The translations under genes and the position numbers were made by a program. This document shows, in pieces, positions 8,752-19,500 of a stretch of DNA of 64,000 bases; position 1 is the stretch's first letter, and the number at the start of each line of letters is the position of its first letter. The stretch comes from Dyadobacter sp. LHD-138 (lineage in GTDB: Bacteria; Bacteroidota; Bacteroidia; Cytophagales; Spirosomataceae): contig NZ_JAVFVU010000021.1 in the NCBI RefSeq assembly GCF_030929615.1, forward strand, positions 62,001 through 126,000, written 5' to 3'. The notes beneath the pieces were generated by a model. The model saw only the letters and a list, made by a program, of their open reading frames with translations, searched no databases and was not told where the DNA came from.

Positions 8752-9519
8752 TCAGGAAAGCAGAGATAATCCTCCATCCATCAGTACGGTGCTACCAGTC
8801 ATGTGTTCGTTTTCAGGATGGCATAACTGCATGATCTGCCATGCAACGGATTGAGGGCTTATAATTTTTTTTACAGGTACTTTTTCCCGGGATACATCCT
8901 TCAAACCCGGATTTTTGTTCCAGATACCGGCACTCAGCCCGGCCTCTACGTAACCCGGTGCTATTTCATTGACAAGAATATTATGCGGTGCAAGTTCCAG
9001 TGCCAGGCATTGGCAAAGCATTCTCAAACCTGCCTTGGATACCGAATAGGCTGGAATATGTGCATGAACGGAATGCGCTGCCCAGCTGCCGACAAATACG
9101 ACTCTGCCCGGCAATCCATGATGAAGCAGGCGTGCCGTTGCCCCCTGCGTCAGATAAAAAGCGCCGTCCAGATTTACCCGAAGTTCCCTGGCCCATTGTT
9201 CCGGCGTAATGGAATGTATGCTGGCAACCGTGACGGTTGCAGCGTTAGCAATAATAATATGCGCAACGCCAAGATGTTTTTCTGCTTCCAAAATCCATTC
9301 TTGCACGGCTGCTGCATCCGTGACATCCACCTGGTAATAATGACATGAAACGCCCAGACTCTTTATTTCTTCCAGAAAAGCGGCCGCATCCGGCTCCGGT
9401 AAAATATCACCGATACCAATGTTGGCACCTTCTCTGGCAAACCCTCTTGCCACCGAACGTCCAATATCCCCAAGACCTCCACTCAGAATGACAGTTTTAC
9501 CCTCAAATAGTTTTTTCAT
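8752..9519 (-). CDS. SDR-family NAD(P)-dependent oxidoreductase
   Basis: A 255-residue classical cytosolic SDR. The nucleotide site SGGLGDIG is at 13-20, the NNAG position reads ANAA (91-94), the catalytic serine is near 145, and Y158-SVS-K162 is the catalytic pair. The end HMTGSTVLMDGGLSLL is the usual C-terminal cofactor/dimer motif. It lies 45 bp from the enolase-superfamily dehydratase gene in the same operon. Dehydratase plus SDR is a common pairing in non-phosphorylative sugar-acid oxidation, where the SDR oxidises the free sugar, a lactone precursor or the 2-keto-3-deoxy product. That role is inferred from context. Confidence 0.88.
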   Translation of the reverse strand: MKKLFEGKTVILSGGLGDIGRSVARGFAREGANIGIGDILPEPDAAAFLEEIKSLGVSCHYYQVDVTDAAAVQEWILEAEKHLGVAHIIIANAATVTVASIHSITPEQWARELRVNLDGAFYLTQGATARLLHHGLPGRVVFVGSWAAHSVHAHIPAYSVSKAGLRMLCQCLALELAPHNILVNEIAPGYVEAGLSAGIWNKNPGLKDVSREKVPVKKIISPQSVAWQIMQLCHPENEHMTGSTVLMDGGLSLLS

Positions 9520-9564
9520 CGTTTATTCCTTTTAGCCGGTACTGCTGCTTACTTTTTTGTTCTG

Positions 9565-10743
9565 TTACCAATCGCCGACACTGCCATCATTGTAAAAGGT
9601 CCGCTGTAAAACTTCCTGCTCAAAAGGATGCTTTCTGACTTCTTCTTCATTAATTTCAATACCCAGCCCGGGCCTTTCATTCGGACGAACGATCCGGCCT
9701 TTTTTCTCAACGGTAAAACCTTCACTGACCACCTCATCCCGCCATGGAACATCGTTATGGACACTTTCGCAAATGATATAAGACGGTGTTGCAAATCCGA
9801 ATTCGATGGAAGCCGCGGTACTAACGGGCCCTTGCGGATTATGCGGCGCAACGGCAACACGGTAGGCTTCTGCCAGGGCGGCAATCCGGCGTACTTCACT
9901 TAACCCGCCGCAATGTGTAATATCCGGCTGAATAACACTGACGGCACGTTTTTCAAGCAGTTCCCGAAAGGCGTGTACGCCAATAAGGCGTTCACCGGTC
10001 GCAATCGGGGTTTTGACGGCGCGCTGAATAAGGGCGATATCTTCGAGCGTTTCAGGCCAGCATGGTTCTTCAAAAAAATAAAGGCCGTAAGGTTCCAGCG
10101 CCTTGGCAAACAGCATACCCATTCTTGGGCTTGGGCGCGCATGACAGTCGACCATGATGTCAATATTATCTCCCACCGCTTCCCGCATGGATGCAACGCA
10201 GGCTTCTGCATAATGTACCGGTTTTAATCCTTCCAACGGCATTGTTTCCGGAACGGCCATTGATTTGAAAGCCGTAAATCCATCTTCCACTGCCCGCTGC
10301 GCCAACGCACCGAAACGTTTCGCATCATCAGGTTTGGTCTGATAAAAGTCTTCCATTTTACCACCGCCTAAATGACAATACAAACGAATATGGTCACGAA
10401 CCCTGCCACCCCATAAATGATGCGTGGGAACGCCGTGGATCTTTCCTGCAATATCCCAAAGGGCAATATCAATTCCACTTATGGCTGTTCCCCGGACAAT
10501 GCCGTTTCCATGCCAGAAATGCTGCCGGTACATCATTTGCCAAAGGTGTTCAATGCGCCTGGGGTCTTCACCGATCAGGAGCTGCGAGATATCTTCAACT
10601 GCCCCGACTACCGAACGCGTATGCCATTCCAGTGTAGCCTCTCCCCAGCCCCATAACCCCGGCTGATCTGTCACGACTTTAACAAAGATCCAGTTGCGCA
10701 TACGCGCGTGACAAACCAATGTTTCAATGGAAGTAATTTTCAT
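9565..10743 (-). CDS. Enolase-superfamily sugar-acid dehydratase, galactonate dehydratase-like
   Basis: A 392-residue member of the mandelate racemase/enolase superfamily, cytosolic and Mg2+-dependent. The catalytic set is complete: D199 and H201 (VDCHARPSP), E225 (FFEEP), E251 (TGERL), D274 (QPDITHCGG) and H301 (APHNPQGP). Each of the D/H/E/E/H positions is offset by exactly 16 residues from the D183, H185, E209, E235 and H285 positions of E. coli DgoD, which supports an acid-sugar dehydratase of the D-galactonate dehydratase subgroup. The product would be a 2-keto-3-deoxy acid. No kinase or aldolase for that product is adjacent, so downstream steps must lie elsewhere or differ. The real substrate may be another aldonate. 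Confidence 0.82.
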   Translation of the reverse strand: MKITSIETLVCHARMRNWIFVKVVTDQPGLWGWGEATLEWHTRSVVGAVEDISQLLIGEDPRRIEHLWQMMYRQHFWHGNGIVRGTAISGIDIALWDIAGKIHGVPTHHLWGGRVRDHIRLYCHLGGGKMEDFYQTKPDDAKRFGALAQRAVEDGFTAFKSMAVPETMPLEGLKPVHYAEACVASMREAVGDNIDIMVDCHARPSPRMGMLFAKALEPYGLYFFEEPCWPETLEDIALIQRAVKTPIATGERLIGVHAFRELLEKRAVSVIQPDITHCGGLSEVRRIAALAEAYRVAVAPHNPQGPVSTAASIEFGFATPSYIICESVHNDVPWRDEVVSEGFTVEKKGRIVRPNERPGLGIEINEEEVRKHPFEQEVLQRTFYNDGSVGDW

Positions 10744-10770
10744 ATATTTTTTTACAAACTGAATGATGGA

Positions 10771-12117
10771 TTACAGGACTGCCGCACGTTGGAATAAACG
10801 CTGAACGACATCTTCGGTTTTTTCCAGCGTTTCTTCAATGTCCTGTAAACTGTGGGCAAAAGAGATACTGCCCTGCTTAATAGGAAGCGGAAAATTGAAA
10901 ATCCCTTTGTCAATCAATTTTAAGCGATATGTTTTATCGAAACTAAAATCGTGATTTTTGAGTATGTCATGAAAATCTACCGGGGCATGATCCATAAAAT
11001 AAACACAATAGGCAGATCCCTGACGGGCGACATGATAAGGTTTGCCGGTTGAAGAAAAAATGGTATTCAGTCCGTCTTCCAGCATCTGCCCCAAACGATT
11101 TACGTGTTCATAAACTTTATGAACGGGAGAAGCCAGTTTTTCAAGCGTGGCGATAGCGGCCGCCGTTGTCAGCGGAAAAGCATTAAACGTACCTGCAATC
11201 AGTACCCTTTTGGATTTTTCGGGGTGAACAAAATAATCCATGTATTTCTTTTTCCCTCCGATAACGCCTAACGGATAACCATTGGCTACTGCTTTACCAA
11301 AAGTGCTAAGGTCTGGCTGTACACCGCAAATACTCTGATAACCACCCAGTGCATGCCTGAAACCGGTTTTTACTTCGTCAAAGATTAACAGAAAACCATC
11401 TTCATCGGCAAGTTTCCTAAGCTCCTGCAAATAACCGGGAAGCGGCTTAACGATGCCGATATTCTGCAAGATTGGTTCAAGCAAAATGCAAGCAACAGGA
11501 TGGCGTTTCAACAGGTATCGTACCGAATCCAGGTCGTTATAATTGATGACGTGAACCAGTGATTTATGCTCCTCAGGAATGCCGGACGATAACGAATCAA
11601 ACGGATACTCACCCGGACTCACCCGTTCTCCCACCTCATTGAGCGCACTGATCACATTACAGGCTACATCATTGTGCCAGCCATTGTAACCTCCCTGCAT
11701 CACAATAATATGGTTGCGGCCGGTAACGGCACGCGCAATACGAATGGCATGATACGTCGCTTCTGATCCCGTTGTGGTAATTTGTATACTTTCCACGGTA
11801 GGCACTGACTTACAAAATAACTCGGCAAATTCCCCTTCCAGATCTGTTGGTCCGGCACCCATTAAAATACTGTCACTCTGAAGTGTATTGAGTACCGCCT
11901 GGTTAATGTCCGGGTCGTTATGCCCTAAAAAAGAAGCAGCAAATCCCGCCTGATAATCAATGTACCTATTACCTTCCAGATCCCAGACATGGCTACCGAC
12001 ACCTTTTGAAAAACAGATATTCGGGTCTGACTTCCGGTTAAGGGATACCACGCCGCCTGGGATCCATTGTTCATTATTTTTTAATAATTCCGACGATTTC
12101 GGCCATGTTAAATTCAT
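10771..12117 (-). CDS. Class III PLP aminotransferase, glutamate-1-semialdehyde mutase-like
   Basis: A 448-residue fold-type I PLP enzyme. TTTGSEA (114-120) binds the cofactor phosphate, D247-EV-K sits in the IFDEVKTGFR motif, and the Schiff-base lysine is K275 in STFGKAVANGYPLG. The closest familiar family is HemL-like glutamate-1-semialdehyde aminomutase and related sugar-operon aminotransferases. Its position between two Gfo/Idh/MocA genes and a sugar-acid dehydratase argues against a haem role and for amination, deamination or isomerisation of a sugar-derived keto compound. It is followed by the dehydratase gene 27 bp downstream. The substrate is unknown. Confidence 0.82.
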   Translation of the reverse strand: MNLTWPKSSELLKNNEQWIPGGVVSLNRKSDPNICFSKGVGSHVWDLEGNRYIDYQAGFAASFLGHNDPDINQAVLNTLQSDSILMGAGPTDLEGEFAELFCKSVPTVESIQITTTGSEATYHAIRIARAVTGRNHIIVMQGGYNGWHNDVACNVISALNEVGERVSPGEYPFDSLSSGIPEEHKSLVHVINYNDLDSVRYLLKRHPVACILLEPILQNIGIVKPLPGYLQELRKLADEDGFLLIFDEVKTGFRHALGGYQSICGVQPDLSTFGKAVANGYPLGVIGGKKKYMDYFVHPEKSKRVLIAGTFNAFPLTTAAAIATLEKLASPVHKVYEHVNRLGQMLEDGLNTIFSSTGKPYHVARQGSAYCVYFMDHAPVDFHDILKNHDFSFDKTYRLKLIDKGIFNFPLPIKQGSISFAHSLQDIEETLEKTEDVVQRLFQRAAVL

Positions 12118-12171
12118 AATCTGATCATTTAAAATAATACTTATCGAATGCGTGTGATGAATTTTTCCCAG

Positions 12172-13401
12172 TTACTTATCAAAATCGGGAATGCTCATGT
12201 ATTCACCATTTTTAAGTGCCGAAGCATGCGCAATAATACCAGGAGCGGTGTAAGCGAGCGCCTCATAAATATTGACTTCCGGCTGCCGGTTGTTGATAAT
12301 CGCGTCAACAAATTCATGTGTAATGAAGGTGTGTGATCCTCCGTGACCACTTTCATGGTGCAGGCTTTTGGGCAGCATGTCGGTCTCCCACCAGAGCGGC
12401 TGTTTGTAAGGTTTCATTTCCGGTTCTGTTATCCGGAAACCTCCGTCGTCGGTCCCCAACTTCTCGGATGCGAGGACCTGATGTGTGTCAACACCCTTGT
12501 ATTCGGCATAAAAGCTCATTTTATCCCCATGCCATTCGCCCCGTTCCGTTCCTACCAGGGCACCTTTCCAGCAAACTTCCCCGGTAAAGGCATTGCCACG
12601 GTTGGTTTTAAAAAAGGCGGTTTCATTCCAGAAAGGGTTTTTATATGGATTTCCTTTGAGTAAGGGGCTGTCATCTCCCCAGCCCAGGCAGGTTACATTG
12701 GTCAATCGTTCGCCGGTTACGGAAATTAAAAAAGCAGTTACGTGGGTTGGGTAAAGCATTGGCGGAAGTCCGTGGCGCCAGGTAGGCTTACCATTTTTTT
12801 CAAAATATAAGGTTTCCAGCCCCGGGTGATAGTATTGCGCTGCACTGCTGAAAATTTTTCCAAATTTCCCTTCCTTGTAAAACTTTTTGGCCGAAATGGT
12901 ATCCTGACGATAAACGGAGGTTTCAGCCATCATATAAGTAAGGCCTGTACGCTTTACAGCCGCTAAAATCTGATGGCATTCCTCAATGGTCAACGCTGCC
13001 GGGACGGCACACAATACATGTTTTCCCGCGTTGAGTGAAGCAATCACATGACGGGCATGATCGGGTGCTGGCGTTGCCAGAAAAACCGCTTCTATTTTTG
13101 AGTCCGCTAATAATTTATCGAGTGACTCATAGGATTTGGAACATTTGTAGGTTTTCATCAGGTCTGCCCGACGGTTGGGAAGAAGATCACTTACGGCTTC
13201 CACGATACAATTTGGATGTTCATGAAAATAGAACCCAAGCCCAAACCTACCCCCAACGATGCCCATGCGCAATTTCCGGTCCGAAGAAGGAGGCCCCGCA
13301 AAAGCAAACCGTGATGAAACGGTCAAGGCAGCAGCTGACATTCCTGCGAGATTTAGAAATTTACGGCGATTTAACTGATTGTCTATTTCTTTGGTCATCA
13401 T
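12172..13401 (-). CDS. Gfo/Idh/MocA oxidoreductase with Tat-type signal
   Basis: A 409-residue protein. The N-terminus has a twin-arginine motif (NRRKFLNLAGM at 11-21) followed by a hydrophobic stretch ending AFAGPP, so folded export with bound nucleotide is likely. The Rossmann segment LRMGIVGGRFGLG (44-56) and the conserved CAVPAALTIEEC, corresponding to the EKP loop with AVP in place of EKP, mark the Gfo/Idh/MocA family. Loss of the canonical lysine in that loop is shared with the neighbouring paralogue (13451-14743) and would alter classical catalysis. It is in the operon between its paralogue (50 bp upstream) and the aminotransferase gene (54 bp downstream). The role is probably oxidation, reduction or redox-assisted hydrolysis of a glycoside in the periplasm; this is inferred. 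Confidence 0.82.
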   Translation of the reverse strand: MMTKEIDNQLNRRKFLNLAGMSAAALTVSSRFAFAGPPSSDRKLRMGIVGGRFGLGFYFHEHPNCIVEAVSDLLPNRRADLMKTYKCSKSYESLDKLLADSKIEAVFLATPAPDHARHVIASLNAGKHVLCAVPAALTIEECHQILAAVKRTGLTYMMAETSVYRQDTISAKKFYKEGKFGKIFSSAAQYYHPGLETLYFEKNGKPTWRHGLPPMLYPTHVTAFLISVTGERLTNVTCLGWGDDSPLLKGNPYKNPFWNETAFFKTNRGNAFTGEVCWKGALVGTERGEWHGDKMSFYAEYKGVDTHQVLASEKLGTDDGGFRITEPEMKPYKQPLWWETDMLPKSLHHESGHGGSHTFITHEFVDAIINNRQPEVNIYEALAYTAPGIIAHASALKNGEYMSIPDFDK

Positions 13402-13450
13402 GCGGCTGTTGTTGTAATATTTAGAATATCCTTTAAATTCAGGGGTTTCT

Positions 13451-14743
13451 TCAAATTTTGTATTGTGGTATCTTAAGTAATTCTCCGTCTTTTAAAGCCG
13501 ACTGGTGGGCTACAATACCACTGACGGTAAGATTTAAAGCCATGGCAATATTCACCAGCGGCTGACGGTCCAGAAGAATGGAGGAAATAAATTCATCCGT
13601 CAGCCGCCCATGTGAACCGCCATGTCCGCCTTCATCGACACCCGGAGGAAGCGCAGGCCTTATCAGGTCAGGCAACGCATTTTCATGGCCTTCATATTTA
13701 CCATAGAAAGAGCCTTTCTGCCCTCTGATCCTGCCTTTTTCGCCATGGTCACCAGGAGAATCCCAGCTTACGGCCATCCGGGACATACCGCCCTCACTGG
13801 TCCTGAAAAGTGCAATCTCGGTTCCAAACGGGTTTTTGTAGCGGTTGTTTGAAGGCTGAAGCTGCTTGACAATACTTGGAATACCAAGGCAGGAAACTTC
13901 TGTAAAACTTCCACCCGTGACACCGACATAATAGGCATTCGAATGTGTAGGATAATACTGCGGCGGAAGGCCAACACGCCAGTCTTTGTAAGATGCCAGC
14001 GGCTCGTCCATGTAATGATAATATTCCCCCTCGGAATAAACCAGCTTACCAAACCCGCCTTTATTATAAATCTGCCGCATGGCGTACAGATCTTCATGAA
14101 AGCAGGATGTCTCGAACATCATGTATTTTTTACCACTTGTTTTTACCGCTTCATACAACCTGTCGGCATCTTCGAGTGACCCAAAAACGGCAGGAACTGC
14201 TACGGCAACATGCTTTCCGTGCTTCAATGCTTCAATGGCGTGTTTGGCATGGCTTGGTGCATCGGTAGCGATAAATACGGCTTCAATACTATCGTCTTTC
14301 ACGAGTTCTTCAAGAGAAGGATAGGTTTTGGAGCAGCGGCAAGCCTTGGCCAGTTCAGCGCATCGGTCAGGGAAAAGATCACTGACCGCAACAATTTCTA
14401 CATTAGGATGGTTTTGAAATTCGAATGCTGCGCCGAATTTGCAAAGCCCATATCCGACAATACCCACCCGCACTTTTTTATCGGAAATAGCTACCCATTT
14501 CTTTAACGATTGTGATGCAGATGAATCTTTTTCAAAACCCTGAATGGCCTGATTTCCTTTACTGCCATCGTTGGCCTTGTTGTCTGTCGAGCAACCGGTT
14601 TGCAGCAACCCCAGGGCGGCTGAACCCAGCCCAATAGATTGTAAAAATAAACGGCGGTTAAAAGAATCCTTTTCGCTCGTCTTGCCCGGAACATTCCCGG
14701 AATTAGCGTCAGAAGCCTGGTTGTTGTGATGTTTTTCCATCAT
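13451..14743 (-). CDS. Gfo/Idh/MocA oxidoreductase, Tat lipoprotein
   Basis: A 430-residue paralogue of the next gene downstream. The N-terminal 25 residues are hydrophilic, then NRRLFLQSIGLGSAALGLLQTGC gives a twin-arginine motif and a lipobox with C51, so a lipid-anchored, Tat-exported protein is predicted. The Rossmann motif VRVGIVGYGLCKFG, HAKHAIEALKHGKHV and the AVPAV loop (the EKP position lacks lysine) are seen. The C-terminal region HGGSHGRLTDEFI resembles HGGSHTFITHEFV of the downstream paralogue. It lies 44 bp after susD. Tandem exported Gfo/Idh/MocA proteins beside SusC/SusD fit periplasmic processing of imported glycosides. The substrate is unknown. Confidence 0.82.
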   Translation of the reverse strand: MMEKHHNNQASDANSGNVPGKTSEKDSFNRRLFLQSIGLGSAALGLLQTGCSTDNKANDGSKGNQAIQGFEKDSSASQSLKKWVAISDKKVRVGIVGYGLCKFGAAFEFQNHPNVEIVAVSDLFPDRCAELAKACRCSKTYPSLEELVKDDSIEAVFIATDAPSHAKHAIEALKHGKHVAVAVPAVFGSLEDADRLYEAVKTSGKKYMMFETSCFHEDLYAMRQIYNKGGFGKLVYSEGEYYHYMDEPLASYKDWRVGLPPQYYPTHSNAYYVGVTGGSFTEVSCLGIPSIVKQLQPSNNRYKNPFGTEIALFRTSEGGMSRMAVSWDSPGDHGEKGRIRGQKGSFYGKYEGHENALPDLIRPALPPGVDEGGHGGSHGRLTDEFISSILLDRQPLVNIAMALNLTVSGIVAHQSALKDGELLKIPQYKI

Positions 14744-14787
14744 AATTGGTTAAAATAAATATCAGTTAAGGAATAAGATAAAATATT

Positions 14788-16569
14788 TCAATAGCCCGGA
14801 TTCTGTTTTAAGGTCGGTACCCCGTCTTTTATACTTAAATCTATCTGAGCTTGTGGGATAGGATAAATTTCATTTTTCCCTTTTGTGAAATTTGTATTGG
14901 GCATGTATGCTTTATTATCATACTTAGGCACATTGGTTTCGTGAGTCAGATACGTGTTCAGCACGCTTGCCATAGAACCCGTCCCATTGTCGTAACGCTG
15001 AAGATCGAAGAACCGCTGATGCTCCAAAGCCAGCTCCAGCCTTCTTTCAAACCGGACTGCTTTACGGGCATATTCTTTTCCCTGTTGCAAAAACTCTCCT
15101 TTGTACAGTCCTACTTTGTAATTGGCAGCAGGCGTATTGGTAAATCCTTTTAACGGATTTTTATCGTCAACATATTTTTTAACCCAACCCGCCGGATTTG
15201 CCGCACGGGCACGAATCTGGTTTACATAAACTTCCGCCTGTGCCAAACTCCCCACTTCCACTTCAGCCTCCGCGGCCCATAGCAAAACATCGGCAAAACG
15301 GATCATATTATAAGGTGAATTCATTGCAGCATTTTCTCTGTCCAGTGCTACCCTTTCCTGAGAAGTGATATTCTTAATTACACTGTAAGGGCCACCGGTA
15401 AGCTGTTGCCTGATCCATGCCTTTCCCGGATGCAGTCCCCAGTCAAGGTAAGGAATGCCTCTTCTGCCTACAACCCAGTCCAAACGGGAATCAAGGGTCC
15501 CTTCATGGGGCGTAAACGGTTCGGAAGATTCCATGCCCTGGTCATTTTTTACCGGCGTCTGATTGTAGGTATCAAATAATGGCAGGCCGCTTACCGGATC
15601 GGTCTGGTAGGCATTCACAAGATCAAATGAAGGTTGCAACCAGCCATAACAGCAGGAAGGAGGCCCACCAAACGGTCCGTTATACAAATCAGCACCATTT
15701 CCGTTAGCGCCGTTTGATCCGTCGTACACAGACATCTGCACGGCGAACACTACTTCGGCACCATGTTTTTTGGCTGTCCTGAAATTATCAAAGTAACCTT
15801 CCGCAAGCGCATACTTCTTGCCATTTACCGTAACACCATTCGTAATAATATCTGTAAGTAAAGTTTTCGCTTCTGTAAACTTGTTTTGGAACATGTATAC
15901 CTTGGCCAGAAAAGATTTTGCCGCCCAACTGTTTGCTCTTCCTACGTCTGACTTCGTCGGTGTGAGGTTATCAGCGGCGAACCGGAGATCTGCCTCAATT
16001 TTCGGCCAAACCGGTTCCGTATTGGTAACGTTGTAATTCCCCGCCTCGTAGTTAATTGTTTCATCCACATAAGGAACGTTTCGCCACAGTTTCGCCAGTT
16101 CCAGATGATAAACGCCCCGTAAAAACAGGGCTTCCGCCTTGATCTGTGTCGCTTCCCCCTCAGAAATATCTTTAACCTTAGGCAATAAACGTAACACATC
16201 GTTGGAGCGCTGAACAGCCGCATACAGGAAACGCCACTTTTCATCCGTTGACGAAGTCGTAGGATCATGACTATATCCTTCATAAGATGCAAGTAATCCG
16301 TTTGGCTCCGTACCTGTATGGGCGTCATCGGACGCAACGCTGGCCATTACCGTGAGACTCCCCCAGATACCTCCACCCACGGCACCTGCGCCATCTAAAA
16401 GGGAGTATGCACCAATAAGCACACCATTTACTCCAGACTTTGTTGCTAAAATGGATTCATTAACGGATCCGACCGGATTCAGTTCGAGGTAATCCTTATT
16501 GCAGGCCATCAGCAATGTGAAGGAAAGTAAAAGGACTTTTTTGAATGGTTTAGAATATCTTTTCATCAT
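14788..16569 (-). CDS. SusD/RagB-family outer-membrane lipoprotein
   Basis: A 593-residue surface lipoprotein that forms the lid over its SusC partner and binds the oligosaccharide. A lipobox LLMAC gives C23, after which NKDYLELNPVGS begins the mature protein, as usual for the family. TPR-like segments (EALFLRGVYHLELAKLWRNV, SFLAKVYMFQNKFTEAK) and a C-terminal ERRLELALEHQRFFDLQRY motif are diagnostic. It is encoded 23 bp after susC and 44 bp before the first Gfo/Idh/MocA gene. Its pairing with this susC, in the same operon as sugar-acid enzymes, suggests a dedicated uptake system rather than a general one. Confidence 0.93.
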   Translation of the reverse strand: MMKRYSKPFKKVLLLSFTLLMACNKDYLELNPVGSVNESILATKSGVNGVLIGAYSLLDGAGAVGGGIWGSLTVMASVASDDAHTGTEPNGLLASYEGYSHDPTTSSTDEKWRFLYAAVQRSNDVLRLLPKVKDISEGEATQIKAEALFLRGVYHLELAKLWRNVPYVDETINYEAGNYNVTNTEPVWPKIEADLRFAADNLTPTKSDVGRANSWAAKSFLAKVYMFQNKFTEAKTLLTDIITNGVTVNGKKYALAEGYFDNFRTAKKHGAEVVFAVQMSVYDGSNGANGNGADLYNGPFGGPPSCCYGWLQPSFDLVNAYQTDPVSGLPLFDTYNQTPVKNDQGMESSEPFTPHEGTLDSRLDWVVGRRGIPYLDWGLHPGKAWIRQQLTGGPYSVIKNITSQERVALDRENAAMNSPYNMIRFADVLLWAAEAEVEVGSLAQAEVYVNQIRARAANPAGWVKKYVDDKNPLKGFTNTPAANYKVGLYKGEFLQQGKEYARKAVRFERRLELALEHQRFFDLQRYDNGTGSMASVLNTYLTHETNVPKYDNKAYMPNTNFTKGKNEIYPIPQAQIDLSIKDGVPTLKQNPGY

Positions 16570-16592
16570 ATTTTATGTTAATACATTAATAA

Positions 16593-19500
16593 TCAAAAGG
16601 AAAGATTAAGTCCAAGAAGAAAATTCTGCTGATTGTTGGGATAATTTCCATAATCAACCCCAAAACTGGAACTGCTACCGCCAAGCTCCGGATCAAGTCC
16701 AGTATATTTTGTCAGCGTAAAAAGATTCGCAGCCTGTACATACAATCGCAGTCTGGAAATTTTTATTTTCTGCGAAATGGCCGGGTTGATCGTATAACCC
16801 AGCATCAGTGATCGCAATCTCAGATAAGAACCGTTTTCTACGAAATAAGAATTTAGTGCGCCTGATGTACTCAATGAGGCACCGGTTTCAATTTTCGGAA
16901 CAGTCGTGTTGGTATTTTCCGGAGTCCAGGCATTTAGTAAAACATTGCTTTTGTTACCAATATAGCCCGCGTAAAAATGCGTGTAGGAACGAATGGTATT
17001 CACGATCTCGTTGCCCTGGGAACCATAAAATATAGCCGAGAAATCAAATCCTTTATAATTTAACCCCAGGTTGAGTCCGTAAGTAAAGTCCGGATTGGGG
17101 CTACCCAGCATGGTACGGTCATCGGGTGTAATAACCCCGTCACCATTCACATCCCTGTATTTGAAACGACCAGGTGCCGCACCCGTTTGCGCGGGCGCCT
17201 CAGAAACTTCCTGAGCCGAATTAAAAATGCCCAGTACATCGTATCCATAGAAAGAACTAACGGCTTCACCTTGCTTGTTGCGAACCAACGTTCCCATGCC
17301 CTGCTGGCTGGCTCCATCAAAATAACCCGGATTGGGGATATCCATCACCAGGTTTTTGTAGGCGGTAATATTGGTACCGAGTGAATATTGCAGCTCGTTC
17401 CCGATCTTACCTCTGTATGTGAGCGCGATATCAAATCCCTTATTCTGGATATCACCAATGTTTACCACCGGTGCAGCAGCCCCGCCAACGGTCGCCGGAA
17501 GTGGCTGGGTGAACAAAAGGCCGTTGATCGATTTTTTATAATATTCAAAAGAAACATCCAGGCTGTTGTTCAATAGCGTTGCATCAATCCCGATATTGGA
17601 AACGATGTTTTCCTCCCAGCCCGCATTGGGATTACCAATTCTCGTCTGGATAAAACCTTGTCTCACACTGTTACTGGATCCTGTAATGTCATAATATGCA
17701 TTGCCATAACCGCCTCCAAACAAGGTATAGGCATTTTCAGGGGTCACATTATTCTGAGAGCCCAATACGCCATAACTGGCCCTTAATTTCAGATCATTAA
17801 CCCAGGTCGCCGATTTCATGAAATTTTCCCCGGACAATCGCCATCCCAGAGAGACCGAAGGAAAGATACCATATCTTTTTTCAGATCCGAATTTCGAAGA
17901 TCCATCCCTTCTGATTGTGGCGCCCAGCAGGTATTTGTCCTGGAAGGAATAATCCAGACGGCTAAAAACAGAAAACAGACTGTTTACATATCCATTGCTG
18001 TAATTGGTTACTCCGGAGGTTCCGTTTCCTAAAATCAGATAGTCAAATTCCATTGAAAAAAACTTTTGCGAGCTTCCGCCAACACTTCTTCCCATGCTTT
18101 TAATTGATTCGGAGCCCAGCAAAACCTGCAAATTATGTTTACCAAACTGATTGTTATACTTCAGGGTATTGGTCCAGGTTATTGTATTGTTATAGCTCGC
18201 TCCTTCCGAATAACTGTTCGGGCTGCTGTTTCCCTGCTTGTTATCGTATTGGGTGAAATTAAAACTTTGACTGTACGGGTTATTGATATTGGCCCCGATA
18301 CTTGTTCGTGCCGTCAGGTTTTTTACTAAATCCACTTCCGCATAGGCGTTGCCAACAATGTTCCAGGAGCTGTTACGGTTATTAAGCGTCCGTTTTTGCT
18401 GTGCAACAGGATTTTGGTTGCTACCCAGATCGGGGCCGGCAAAAGTGCCTCCAAAATTCCCCTTGATGTCGTAAACCGGTACAATGGGCATCATTTTATA
18501 AACTGCCGACAGCGTTCCGAATTCGGCCTGGTTGCCAAAACCGGGATTGTCTACATAAAAAATGTTTACATTCTCCCCGATCCTGATCTTCTTGTTAATC
18601 CTGTATTCGGTGTTAATCCTGGCAGAATATCTCTTGAGATATGTCTCGATCAAAGTCCCCTTCTGATGAATGTAACCCAGCGAAAAAAGATAGCTCGCTT
18701 TCTCATTTCCCCCACTCACGGCCAGGTTATGACTGGTCATGAGTGCAGGTTTGAAAAGCGCATGGAACCAGTCGGTACCGGTTTTATTTACTTTTTGAAT
18801 TAAATAATTATTTGCCGTATTGATCGGATCAAAACTGTATTTGGAAGGATCAACTGCCGGATTTCCTTCCATAGCCGCTCCGGAAACCCCGGGACCCGCG
18901 TACAGATAATCAGGCATACCATTTTTAAACAACGCATTGTTGGGCGTTGCAATCTTAACCACCTTCATGAAATCTTCGGAATTGAGCAGATTAAATGGAT
19001 TTCCCGAAAGCGGGCGTTGAATGCCGTAATAACCGTCATAAGTAATGACAGGCTGTCCTGATTTTCCCTTTTTTGTTGTTACCACAATGACGCCGTTGGC
19101 ACCACGTACCCCATAAATCGCCGCGGCTCCGGCATCTTTCAAAACCTGAATGGATTCAATTTCACCGGCGCTGATATTGTTGAGATCCGCCTGTATACCG
19201 TCCACGATTACAAGCGGCTGCGTATTGCCAAAAGACGTAATGCCCCGAATGAAAATGTTGCTACTGGCACCCGGAACGCCTGAACTGATTACATTCACAC
19301 CGGCAGCCTGGCCCTGAAGCGCCTGAACGGCCGAACCCGCAGGTACGGATTTCAGGGCTTTCATATCCACAACGGCCACCGAGCCAATGATATCCTGTTT
19401 TCTCTGAGCGGAATAACCGGTTACAACAATCTCATCAAGCGACTGTATGTCGGGCGCTAGATTAATCATAATGGAAGTCTTGTTTCCGATCGCGATTTCC

